A stretch of DNA of 64,000 bases from an uncultured Cryomorphaceae bacterium. Lineage in GTDB: Bacteria > Bacteroidota > Bacteroidia > Flavobacteriales > Schleiferiaceae. The position numbers and the translations under genes are program-made. Numbering within the stretch: the first letter of the stretch is position 1; every line of letters begins with the position of its first letter. Positions 35,947 to 44,670 of the stretch are shown in pieces. The notes under the pieces are model-generated. The model had not been told where the DNA came from and did not search any database. It was given only the letters and a program-made list of their open reading frames with translations. Location: positions 698,068 to 762,067 of the forward strand of contig CAKZJV010000007.1 of assembly GCA_937120475.1 (NCBI GenBank). The letters are read 5' to 3'.

Positions 35947-38900
35947 ATGAAAAACTCTAACGAAATGTTGGGTACTGCCACCAACCTCCTTTATGGTTAC
36001 AGTGCCTCCTGGCTATCGGGCGATAGCGGGAACAACGCTCTTTTTCCGGTACCGGAAAAAGCTTTAAAAGAAAGTCCTATTACCAATCCTTCGGAAAAGG
36101 GAAATTGGACTTTCCCCTTCGTTTCCCTGCATGAAACTGCCGAATCATTAATGGACACTCTCTTACCCTACAAAGTGTCCAATCCCTCCGATGGGTTCCC
36201 GGAAGCCACATTGCCTTCAGGCACTTTGATGTTGGGTAACAATGACCGGAAAACGGCTTTGAAAACCCTCTCCAAAACCCTGGGGGTTGACCTCACTACT
36301 ACAGAAAACCACTTCGTGCTGGTTCGGCTTAAGCGCATTGATAGCCAGGTTTCACACGATAGCTGCGAAATGGGGGTTATGGTACACCCCAATCCGGCCC
36401 GTATTCCGGAAGCTTTAGGCGTATCAGAGAATTTTCAGAGATCAGTAGCCGCTTTGAAAAGAATCAAACAGCGTGGTGCCGCCTTTTCACCGGATGAAGT
36501 GAGCCAGAAAGACGCTCAGGGCTACCTGGATTTGTTCACCCAGCAGGGTACGCATTACATTTCGCGGGTAAGTTTGGGGGATGTTATTTTCCAGGTGTAT
36601 GCCATGCCTAAAGAACGTTTTGAGCGGGTACAGAAGATTTATGCTGATCAAAAAGAGGAGCTTTCCGGCCCCAATGCGGTCCTGTTCAGGCAGTTTACCA
36701 CCAATGCCAAAACCGGGGCCTACGGCTATGTAAGTGAATATGGAAATGTATTGAGCTTTAGCCAGGGCAGTGAACTTACGGCCACCCTTAAAAAGGGAGA
36801 TTGGGAAGAAACCACCTTTGCCAGGGCCAACAGTGTTTTTGCCGTATTCCAGAATAAGGGTCCCCTGAGCCTGAACGTACTCAATCAGAATTTTGTGGAT
36901 GTTACCCCGGTACTCACCGAACTGACCACCCTCACCTTGTTTACCGAGCACAGCCGCAAGCAAATTTGGAAAAGAGTATTTAAAGGAGCCGCTGTACAGA
37001 TTTACCGCTCGGCTGTTGAACCACATTTCAGGAAATACTGCAATTGCGACCTAAAGGATAAACTGCAACAGAATGAATTGCCAGGCTTCCTTTCCACCAT
37101 CGCCACACCCTACATCAATACCTATAAAACCGGTATCGACCTGAGTACCCTGGAGTTTGTTGCGGGCAATGAAGTAAAAAGCTTTACGCTTTACAGCAAT
37201 TACCTGTATAATGCCAAAAGCCAAAAGATTGCACTACCCGGTAATGATATACTGGTTTGCGGACAAATATTTTCATTGGAAACGGATGACTACACTTCTA
37301 CCCTGGAAGTGCCGGATAAGGCTATGAAATCCATGGCATTCTATTCCAGGCACTTTTTCGGAGGCCTGCAAGTACAAAATACTTCAGACAGTGACCACTT
37401 TACTTTAGTGGATGGATTAAAGTATGTAAGCACCACCAACGGGCCCGATAAGCGTTTTTACTCTAAAATAGAAGCCGATGTGCGCCAGGTTCCACCCGCT
37501 AAACAACTGGATCGCCTCAAGCAAAGCCTTCAGTTTAACTATGCCTTTGCCGAAGGAAATCTCAATTCGGTTCCCCAGGATATTGACAACCCTGTTGTCC
37601 CCTTCTTAAGGGATAGCCTGAGCTGGATTGCCAGCATTATTCCTGACAATACCAAAGATGCCGATCTTTTGGATTTAAAGGTACGGGCACTGGATATGGC
37701 CCACATCGGAAAGGATGCTAACCTGGGCAGTTTTGTGCCCATCCTACCCTTTGATCAATACCAGAAGCAAATCGACAGCATACTGGATTATATTGATGAG
37801 ATCGATAAAACTATTGACCGCTATCACCAGGATATTGAATTCCGAAAAAATCAGGAATTGATTATTGATGTGGGCAAAGACCTGAATAAAAACATCATTG
37901 AATCCGGTAAACTGCTTTCCGGCTATGTGGATGCGAGTATTTCGCAACAACAGGCCCTTTCCGGCTATTATGATTCCATTATCAAACAAAAAAAACAGGA
38001 GCAGAAGCTGCAGCAAAACTCCATTAACGACCTGCAGGCCCAACTCAACAGCCAACAGGCGGAGGTGGATACGGCCGTACAGAATTACCAACAGGCCCTT
38101 AAGGATTACCAGGTTACGGAAGCCATTAAGTTCGGCATTACGGTAACCACCGATCTCTTCTCACTGGGCACCAGTATTGCGGTTCCGGCCAGTTCCATAA
38201 GTGCTGTGAAAGACCTGGGCCTTATGGTACAGCGCATCCAGAAGTTCCTGAATATTATCAATGCCACCTATAAGGTTTACAATGATGCTAAAACCAGTAT
38301 TACCAACCTTCAAAATGCACAGAAAACCTTTGATGGGGTTGCCGATACGCTTTCGGCCGACCTTAGCTGGGATGAATTGAGCATTAAGCTGGATGAAGTA
38401 TTTGCCACCGGTCCCAACGATCCTACGGTAAACACTTCGAAAGCTGCATTGGTAGCAGCCTTTAAAATTTTGGTATTGAAAGGAAAGGCCTTAACGGCTG
38501 CCCAGTCCAAAATACAACAAACCGCTCGCGAAATTTACGACCAGCAAAGGCAGAAAAACCTGCTGGACGACCAGGTAAAACGTTTGAAATCACTGGACAC
38601 CAACCTCGACCCTGCTAAAATCAAGGACCTGGACAAGTCCAAGATTGACCTGGTAGGGCTGACCGGTAGCCTTAGTGCAATACGCTCGCAAATGTTGGGT
38701 GTGTTGACCAAAGCCTTTATTTTTAAAGACCAGGCCCTCCAATACACCTATCTGCAGGATGCTACGGTGATCAAGTCATTCGACACCCTGGGTATTAAAG
38801 GAGCACTGGTTACACAAAGTTCCAATACCATTACCGCTGAAACCCAGTGGAGCCAGTTCCAATCTTCCACCACCACCCCTATTGATGTGGAAGTGGAAGT

Positions 38901-41055
38901 ACCCACGGAAGACCTGCGGGACGGAGGAATTTACCAGTTCAATATTCAGCCCTGTATCCCCCAGTTTTTTCAATATGTGGATACCCGTGTTATTGCGGTG
39001 GTAGCCAAAATTGACGGAATTGAAGGGACAGACAGTGGTAAATACCTTTTAGAACTGGCTTACAACGGACGGCCTTTCTTCGACCGTAGTTACGACCGCG
39101 ACACCGTAGCCTTTAATACCCTGAGAAGGCAGCGCGTTTACGAGTACAAGGTAAAGGATAATAAACCACAGTTTTCCGATAAAGGCGATAGTTGGTCTGA
39201 AGGGGTAAACCCCATCACTCCTTTTTCCATTTGGGAGATTTCGCTGCCTGATTCCAAAACTAATAAAGGTTTAAAGCTGAGTGGACTTACCACCAAAGTA
39301 ACGCTGACTTTTGTGCTAAAAGCCCGCATTCACGATGCCAGAGCCCGGATGATGCGTATGATGGCCGAAGAAGTTCCTATGCGCAAACGCTCAGGCCTCA
39401 TGATGATGGCCGAGGCGGAAACGGTGGCTACCAAGCCCCCTATCAATGATTTACTTTCGGAAATGTCAGGTAAGTCAGTGCTCAATAATTGGGACGTGGT
39501 TTTTAACATGAGCCTCACCAAAATCAATAGTGTACTGCAATCGCAATACAACGACCTGAAGAAGAACACTTCCTACGGAGGTAAGATTTCGGCCGATACT
39601 TCGGTAGAAGGTGCCAACATTGGTGACATCCTTACCTACACCTTACAGAAGTTCAATATCAATTATGGATACCCGCAACTCACCTTCCTGGTGAATAATG
39701 ACAACTCCGGTAAGCTGAATATGGAAATTACCTCCGGAACCGTGCAAAAGGGAAGTCGCTATGTGGGTGAGAATAATACCAAAGACCGCAACGTACTCGA
39801 AGCCCTGGCAGCCGGTGCCAACCTTCCGGCATCAGCCGTGAAAGAGGAAACCATCGATGGTAAAACCAAGCTCGTGCTACAGTACTACAATGATCCGCAG
39901 CCGCTGGGTTCTACCGCCACCCTGGAAGCCGTCATTAAAATCAGTAAGGTAAAAGGTTTGGTAGATGGAAATGACAACATCCTGAGTGTAACCCTGGATA
40001 TGAGCAAGGGAACCTTTAGCCCGGATAATATCCAGATTGAAATGAGCGACCAGCAGAAACTTGCTTTCAGTGAAGCGGTGAAAGCCTACTTCACGCAAAA
40101 CCCGGTCAACTTCATTATCAACTCACTGGATTTGACCAATATCGCCACGCTGGACGACCTGAAGCCCAACCAGTTTTTGTTCAAACCGTTTGAAAGCCAA
40201 AGCGGTAATAAAATGCTGATGCTCTTCATCCAAACCAACAAGCGGGATGTGTTCAATTACAGCCAAACCTTCATCAGTACGGACGTACCTGATCCTATTC
40301 CCGAAGGTTCGGAATGCAGCCTGATGATCAACAGTCGTATTTTCTTTGGTAGCGTGTTACCGCAGAGTATGACAACGGGCTGGACTTTAGCAGGGATAAA
40401 TCCCAATGATACCACCAAGGCATGGTCAGCACAATTTAGCAGTGCCAATGTAGATGGTACGGTTGACCTGAGCTCGCTGGATCACTCTTATACTCCACCG
40501 CCACCACCAGGAGGTGGTTTTACCAGCACCACTTACTATTCGTATCGCCCTTCCTCTAACCCAACGGTTTGGCCTCTGAATGGTATGAGTATTGCCCCGG
40601 CCTCCAACGGACAGATGGTAATGGGTTATAATCAAAAGAATACATTCTATTTTATTGAGACCACCAAAGTGTGTGGCTTCTGGTGTTCAAAGCCTTCTGA
40701 TCAAACTTTGAGCACGGATATAACGCTGCAAATTTCGGCTGCCATGCCTACCGAAATAACCGGTAGTGGCCGTAACCAGGGAGTTCAGATTAACACTTCC
40801 AACCAAAGTGTGGCCGTTGCAGCCCGTACTTCAGGGGGTGGCCCTTGTGGTTCTACCGACCTGCAGGCTAAAGTAAACAAGCAGTTACAGGATAAATTAC
40901 CGGATCAGATCACCAGTAAGATCAACGTGAGCTTTAGCAGTGTTTCGGTTTTTGCCTTGAAAAATCTGCTGTTTCCCTCCAACAACTATATTAACCTGAG
41001 TGATGTATATGTTCCGGGAGACTTGCTTATTGTGGGAAATTTCACCACCAGCTAA
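35947..41055 (+). CDS. Giant putative pore-forming protein: MACPF-like + helical hairpin + P47/TULIP-like
   Basis: 1702 residues, no signal peptide, no T9SS tail. Residues 1-360 look like a MACPF/perforin domain: MLGTATNLLYGYSASW, then the signature YLDLFTQQGTHYISRVSLG (GTHY at 201-204 followed six residues later by Gly). Residues ~360-590 are beta-rich. Residues ~600-915 are coiled-coil helices (YQKQIDSILDYIDEIDKTI) with a hydrophobic hairpin near 728-755, as in alpha pore-forming toxins. A Met-rich linker follows at ~1134-1157. From ~1180, NNWDVVFNMSLTKINSVLQ to the end VFALKNLLFP ... VYVPGDLLIVGNF resembles clostridial P47/OrfX TULIP proteins. Probably a secreted or injected membrane-active protein, by inference. 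A bidirectional terminator follows. Confidence 0.6.
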   Translation: MKNSNEMLGTATNLLYGYSASWLSGDSGNNALFPVPEKALKESPITNPSEKGNWTFPFVSLHETAESLMDTLLPYKVSNPSDGFPEATLPSGTLMLGNNDRKTALKTLSKTLGVDLTTTENHFVLVRLKRIDSQVSHDSCEMGVMVHPNPARIPEALGVSENFQRSVAALKRIKQRGAAFSPDEVSQKDAQGYLDLFTQQGTHYISRVSLGDVIFQVYAMPKERFERVQKIYADQKEELSGPNAVLFRQFTTNAKTGAYGYVSEYGNVLSFSQGSELTATLKKGDWEETTFARANSVFAVFQNKGPLSLNVLNQNFVDVTPVLTELTTLTLFTEHSRKQIWKRVFKGAAVQIYRSAVEPHFRKYCNCDLKDKLQQNELPGFLSTIATPYINTYKTGIDLSTLEFVAGNEVKSFTLYSNYLYNAKSQKIALPGNDILVCGQIFSLETDDYTSTLEVPDKAMKSMAFYSRHFFGGLQVQNTSDSDHFTLVDGLKYVSTTNGPDKRFYSKIEADVRQVPPAKQLDRLKQSLQFNYAFAEGNLNSVPQDIDNPVVPFLRDSLSWIASIIPDNTKDADLLDLKVRALDMAHIGKDANLGSFVPILPFDQYQKQIDSILDYIDEIDKTIDRYHQDIEFRKNQELIIDVGKDLNKNIIESGKLLSGYVDASISQQQALSGYYDSIIKQKKQEQKLQQNSINDLQAQLNSQQAEVDTAVQNYQQALKDYQVTEAIKFGITVTTDLFSLGTSIAVPASSISAVKDLGLMVQRIQKFLNIINATYKVYNDAKTSITNLQNAQKTFDGVADTLSADLSWDELSIKLDEVFATGPNDPTVNTSKAALVAAFKILVLKGKALTAAQSKIQQTAREIYDQQRQKNLLDDQVKRLKSLDTNLDPAKIKDLDKSKIDLVGLTGSLSAIRSQMLGVLTKAFIFKDQALQYTYLQDATVIKSFDTLGIKGALVTQSSNTITAETQWSQFQSSTTTPIDVEVEVPTEDLRDGGIYQFNIQPCIPQFFQYVDTRVIAVVAKIDGIEGTDSGKYLLELAYNGRPFFDRSYDRDTVAFNTLRRQRVYEYKVKDNKPQFSDKGDSWSEGVNPITPFSIWEISLPDSKTNKGLKLSGLTTKVTLTFVLKARIHDARARMMRMMAEEVPMRKRSGLMMMAEAETVATKPPINDLLSEMSGKSVLNNWDVVFNMSLTKINSVLQSQYNDLKKNTSYGGKISADTSVEGANIGDILTYTLQKFNINYGYPQLTFLVNNDNSGKLNMEITSGTVQKGSRYVGENNTKDRNVLEALAAGANLPASAVKEETIDGKTKLVLQYYNDPQPLGSTATLEAVIKISKVKGLVDGNDNILSVTLDMSKGTFSPDNIQIEMSDQQKLAFSEAVKAYFTQNPVNFIINSLDLTNIATLDDLKPNQFLFKPFESQSGNKMLMLFIQTNKRDVFNYSQTFISTDVPDPIPEGSECSLMINSRIFFGSVLPQSMTTGWTLAGINPNDTTKAWSAQFSSANVDGTVDLSSLDHSYTPPPPPGGGFTSTTYYSYRPSSNPTVWPLNGMSIAPASNGQMVMGYNQKNTFYFIETTKVCGFWCSKPSDQTLSTDITLQISAAMPTEITGSGRNQGVQINTSNQSVAVAARTSGGGPCGSTDLQAKVNKQLQDKLPDQITSKINVSFSSVSVFALKNLLFPSNNYINLSDVYVPGDLLIVGNFTTS

Positions 41056-41078
41056 GGCCTGTCAGGTTTTTAAAATTA

Positions 41079-41106
41079 AGGGCGCGGTAAAAACCGCGCC
41101 CTTTTT
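41079..41106. terminator. Bidirectional intrinsic terminator
   Basis: AGGGCGCGGT / ACCGCGCCCT stem with loop AAAA and T-tracts on both strands. It ends the giant gene on the plus strand and the M48 lipoprotein on the minus strand. Confidence 0.85.
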
Positions 41107-41130
41107 ACTTTTTAGAGAGATCTGAACTAC

Positions 41131-41934
41131 TTACTGAGGCAGGCCATTGATAAAGCCCGGGTAACCGGTACCGCTAGGCTGAGTGTTACAGTTTTCCTCA
41201 CTCACTTTATCATTGATATTCTCCACGCGGTTAGATGGGCTGGGGTGAGTGCTTAAAAATTCGGGAGGACCAGTTTGGCCCTCATCCTCCAGGCGTTCAA
41301 AGAATATTTTGGCACCATCGCAGGCAAAACCGGTTTTGGCCAGGTATTCTACTGATTTTTCATCCGCTTCATTTTCAAACTCGCGGCTAAAACTCAATCC
41401 GGCTGCCGTTCCGGCAATTTGCGCGGCAATCTGCTCCAGTTGAGAAGAATCTTCTCCCAGCAATAGGCTTAACAGCACTTGTACGCCATATACTTTTTGA
41501 AGATTGCGGCTGGTGTGACGTAAATCGGCATGGGCAATTTCGTGTCCCATAACACCGGCAAAAGCATCAGGATTGTTCAGGTACTTAATCAAACCGGTAT
41601 ATACATAAATATATCCCCCCGGGGTGGCAAAGGCATTCAGCACCTCATCGTCATGTATAATGTGTACATCCCAAACAAATTCCTGGCGATAGGCCACCTC
41701 TCCACTGTTCAATATTGCATTTACCACACTGTCCAGGTAGGCATAAGCAGCCGGGTACTGGCTGCGCGAAAGAATGTCATAGCTTGAATCCGATTCAATT
41801 TCGGCCGCTACCTGGGCTCCGAGCTCCAGGTCGTCCTCAGCTGTAAACAGCAAGGACACATTATCATTCTTATCGCAGGAGGTAAAACCCAGTATTAAGA
41901 CTAAAAAGGTCAGGTAAAAGAATGTTGCTTTCAT
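41131..41934 (-). CDS. M48-family metalloprotease lipoprotein
   Basis: 267 residues. The signal peptide ends with a lipobox (LGFTSCD, Cys near residue 20). HEIAH (residues 131-135) in GVMGHEIAHADLRHTSR is the M48 zinc motif, with a downstream EFENEADEKSVEYLAKTG carrying the ExxxD third ligand. These BepA/LoiP-type proteins act in periplasmic and outer-membrane quality control. It is a separate zincin from the HEMGH protein at 16021. Terminator at 41079-41106. Confidence 0.9.
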   Translation of the reverse strand: MKATFFYLTFLVLILGFTSCDKNDNVSLLFTAEDDLELGAQVAAEIESDSSYDILSRSQYPAAYAYLDSVVNAILNSGEVAYRQEFVWDVHIIHDDEVLNAFATPGGYIYVYTGLIKYLNNPDAFAGVMGHEIAHADLRHTSRNLQKVYGVQVLLSLLLGEDSSQLEQIAAQIAGTAAGLSFSREFENEADEKSVEYLAKTGFACDGAKIFFERLEDEGQTGPPEFLSTHPSPSNRVENINDKVSEENCNTQPSGTGYPGFINGLPQ

Positions 41935-42093
41935 TTTTTTACGATTTTTAAGGGAACCCGTAAACTTTCACTTAGGTTCATAGGCTAATTTGCGAAATCC
42001 TTTTCTTCCCTGTTAGATGGGGCCCGGATATTTTTCAACCATAGCGGTTGAGGCAACCATTAAATAACCGTAGGTTTATAAGCCAAAAAATTA

Positions 42094-42489
42094 ATGTTTA
42101 TGGAAGTTACCGGTCGTTTTGAAGTAAAAACCACCCCCACCGAATATTCCCATGCCGCAAAGGGAGGTATGCAAATAGCCCGCACGGTGTTAGACAAAAA
42201 GTTCCACGGTGACCTTTCCGGGGAAAGTCTTGGAGAAATGTTAAGCACCCTGACCCCGGTTAAAGGCTCGGCCGGTTACGTGGCAATGGAACAATTCGAG
42301 GGAAGCCTGAATGGAAAAAAAGGAAGTTTTGTGCTACAGCATTTTGGCATCATGGATAAGGGCAAACCCCATCAAAACCTCACGGTAGTGCCGGATTCAG
42401 CTACGGGTGAGCTGGAGGGACTGAATGGCAAAATGACCATAAACATTAAGGATGGTGAGCATTACTACACCTTTGATTATCAATTGTAA
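42094..42489 (+). CDS. DUF3224 domain protein
   Basis: 131 residues from ATG 42094 (a second ATG at 42100 also fits). The sequence FEVKTTPTEYSHAAKGGMQIARTVLDKKFHGDLSG and the later GSAGYVAMEQFEGSLNGKKGSFVLQHFG match the beta-barrel DUF3224 fold. No catalytic residues known; function unassigned. It is followed 29 nt later by the VOC-family gene on the same strand, so the two may be co-transcribed. Confidence 0.8.
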   Translation: MFMEVTGRFEVKTTPTEYSHAAKGGMQIARTVLDKKFHGDLSGESLGEMLSTLTPVKGSAGYVAMEQFEGSLNGKKGSFVLQHFGIMDKGKPHQNLTVVPDSATGELEGLNGKMTINIKDGEHYYTFDYQL

Positions 42490-42518
42490 TAATTCGAAAC
42501 CTGAATAAAATATTGGTT

Positions 42519-42893
42519 ATGCTAAAAGAATGTCCGGCCTTTAGTGGCTTTTCTACCCAAAATCTGGATGAAACCCATAAGTTCTACTCTGAAATCCTCG
42601 GCCTGGAGGTGAAGATTCATGAAATGGGTTTTATGGAGGTACAACTGAAGGGCTCAGCTCCCGTGATGATTTACGCTAAGGATAACCATGAACCCGCCAC
42701 CTTTACGGTTTTAAATTTCACCGTTGAGGATATTGATAAAATGGTTGATAATCTTAGGGCTAAAGGTGTGAAAATGGAGCATTACGAAGGCTTTGAGCAA
42801 GATGAAAAAGGCATTGCCCGCGGTGAAGGCCCCAGTATTGCCTGGTTTAAAGACCCGGGCGGCAATGTATTGGCCCTAATGGAAGATTATTGA
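42519..42893 (+). CDS. VOC (glyoxalase/bleomycin resistance) family protein
   Basis: 124 residues from ATG 42519 (a TTG six nt upstream is not needed). One vicinal-oxygen-chelate module of two beta-alpha-beta-beta-beta units: FSTQNLDETHKFYSEILGLEV at the start and PSIAWFKDPGGNVLALMED at the end. VOC proteins bind a metal in two-module dimers and catalyse isomerisation, dioxygenation or drug binding. Substrate unknown. It is 7 nt short of the stop of the convergent membrane glycosyltransferase. Confidence 0.85.
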   Translation: MLKECPAFSGFSTQNLDETHKFYSEILGLEVKIHEMGFMEVQLKGSAPVMIYAKDNHEPATFTVLNFTVEDIDKMVDNLRAKGVKMEHYEGFEQDEKGIARGEGPSIAWFKDPGGNVLALMEDY

Positions 42894-42900
42894 TAGTTGG

Positions 42901-44301
42901 TTACGGATTCAAACGATAAACCCGGTAGTCTTCATGCTGGTAAAGCAGGGGGTAATTCCTTTCCACTTTCGTTTGAACGGGCTCAAATAATAAAACCGCA
43001 TTTTTCTGGCGCAGATTGGCCAGGTAATCCTCCTGGTATTCTTCGGGTTCCAATGACCAGCCTTCACGGTGGGCGAAGTACAAGGCTTTGGGATTTTGCC
43101 CTCCCCAAATAATAATTTTATCACCGGGTTCGGAAAAGCGGTCGGCCACGTCTTCCAATTCCAGGTAGAATTCCTCACCAGGTTTAATAAAAAAGTCGTG
43201 CTGCTGGTTGGCAATCCCTTCTATGGCGATCAGTAAAAGGGCCGCGTGGAACATCCACTGCCTTTTAATCTTACTGAGTCCAAATCCTGCCACCAGGGCC
43301 ATAATAGGTACAAAGGGAATAATGTAATAATTATGGGTGGGGAAAATATTTCCGGTTTTCAGCATGAACACTACCAGAATAAGAGCACTACTCCCCGCAA
43401 TGGCAGCGATCAGTTTTGAAGAGAACCGAAAAAGTAATACCAGACCGGCTAAAAAAGCGGCAAAGGCCAAAAAGGAATGGAAAGCCGAAAAATAGAATTT
43501 CTCTAAAGTTTGAGGCCACAATTCTTTTTGCCATTCCCAACCCTGGCCGAGGGTGTAGGTGGTAAAAAGTTTATTCCCGGAAATTTGAAAGAGTTGTGGC
43601 TCCCAGTAAAAATACCAGAAAAGTACCGGGGCCAGGGCCAGTATAAAGGCTGCCAGCAGGTTTAACTTAGTTCTGGCACTTAAACTAGAGTCGAACAATA
43701 CCAGTCCTGCTGGAGCCAATACGATTAGAGCGGGTATCTTGCAAAGTCCGGCCAAACCACCCAGGATTACAAAGCCCAGCCATGACCCGGCCGTCTTTTT
43801 ATCCCGGTACATCAGCAATAGGTAAATAGCCATAATCGCCAGGGAAACACTAAAGGTGTCCGGCATTACTTTACGTGAAAAGGCAAACCAGATGGAGGAT
43901 ATAAGAATCACGCCTGAACCGAAGGCCACCTTATCGCCCCACAAGCTTTTAACGATTAAGAAAAAGCAATAAATACCCAAACTGCTTACCAAAAGGTTGA
44001 TCAGGCGGCCATACCAATGGGCATAACCAAAAGCCTGGTTGGTCATGTGGATTAGAAAATTAAAGAAGGGAAATTCAGAAGCTATAATATCCGAGCCTTC
44101 TCCATAAGCATCGGTGCGGGGATAAAGTAAGTTTACGGACTCTTCACTCAGGTTACGGCTAACCATAAGTGTAAAACTTTGCCGCCAGCTATGGCCGGTT
44201 TCCAAAGGTGGGTTACTAATGCCTACCAGGCGGATGAGGAAGTAAGCCAATAACACCCACCGGAAAGCCACTGTAAAGGATATGGGAGAGCCTGAGGTCA
44301 T
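42901..44301 (-). CDS. GT-C-type membrane glycosyltransferase (GT39/ArnT-like)
   Basis: 466 residues from ATG 44301, with about 11 membrane helices. After the first helix comes PPLETGHSWRQSFTLMVSRNL, the first extracytoplasmic loop where GT39-type enzymes have the acidic catalytic residue, though here it is E-T-G-H rather than DE. The C-terminal 130 residues form a soluble domain. Likely transfers a sugar from a polyprenyl carrier. Other starts are 44322 (ATG) and 44346 (TTG). I prefer 44301 because the box TATACTTG (44309-44316, minus strand) ends 7 nt before it. Confidence 0.7.
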   Translation of the reverse strand: MTSGSPISFTVAFRWVLLAYFLIRLVGISNPPLETGHSWRQSFTLMVSRNLSEESVNLLYPRTDAYGEGSDIIASEFPFFNFLIHMTNQAFGYAHWYGRLINLLVSSLGIYCFFLIVKSLWGDKVAFGSGVILISSIWFAFSRKVMPDTFSVSLAIMAIYLLLMYRDKKTAGSWLGFVILGGLAGLCKIPALIVLAPAGLVLFDSSLSARTKLNLLAAFILALAPVLFWYFYWEPQLFQISGNKLFTTYTLGQGWEWQKELWPQTLEKFYFSAFHSFLAFAAFLAGLVLLFRFSSKLIAAIAGSSALILVVFMLKTGNIFPTHNYYIIPFVPIMALVAGFGLSKIKRQWMFHAALLLIAIEGIANQQHDFFIKPGEEFYLELEDVADRFSEPGDKIIIWGGQNPKALYFAHREGWSLEPEEYQEDYLANLRQKNAVLLFEPVQTKVERNYPLLYQHEDYRVYRLNP

Positions 44302-44308
44302 CGGGGTA

Positions 44309-44316
44309 CAAGTATA
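44309..44316 (-). promoter_or_regulatory. Near -7 box of the GT-C gene
   Basis: TATACTTG on the minus strand matches TAnnTTTG at 7 of 8 positions and supports the start at 44301. Confidence 0.4.
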
Positions 44317-44551
44317 AATCATTCTGCCCTTCCGTACTTCTGCCAAGCCTTAAAAGATGGACAAACCCATAATATGGAACTCCTGTTCTTACCGGTTATA
44401 CCGCTAAAGAAACAATTTGTCGATAATGAATTCACAGCCGACTTACAGAAAAGGCTTTATTTCAAAGGCGACTGACTTAAAGAGTTTAAAATCGTTATGC
44501 ATGCTCAATAGTTTTCTTGTTATCAGAATGTTAAGGGATTCATAAATGAAG

Positions 44552-44559
44552 TATCTTTG
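44552..44559 (+). promoter_or_regulatory. -7 box of the giant surface protein gene
   Basis: TATCTTTG, a perfect TAnnTTTG, about 112 nt before ATG 44671, so this gene has a long leader (about 105 nt). The rest of the 369-nt interval 44302-44670 holds no gene I can support. Confidence 0.55.
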
Positions 44560-44670
44560 ATTCGCTTTTCGAGACATTTCCCGTCACCCAATTCCCTAAA
44601 AAAGAAGTAAGTGAAGGATTGAGCAGGAGAGCAGTGTTTTTAAATGCTGTTTCACTTAATTCTTCAACAA

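Noticed and set aside
36487-37026. 179-codon minus-strand frame inside the giant toxin-like gene
   Set aside because: Antisense shadow, no recognisable protein features.
35947-41055. Signal peptide or T9SS tail on the giant protein
   Set aside because: The N-terminus MKNSNEMLGT is polar and the C-terminus lacks the sorting-domain motif; export, if any, is by another route.
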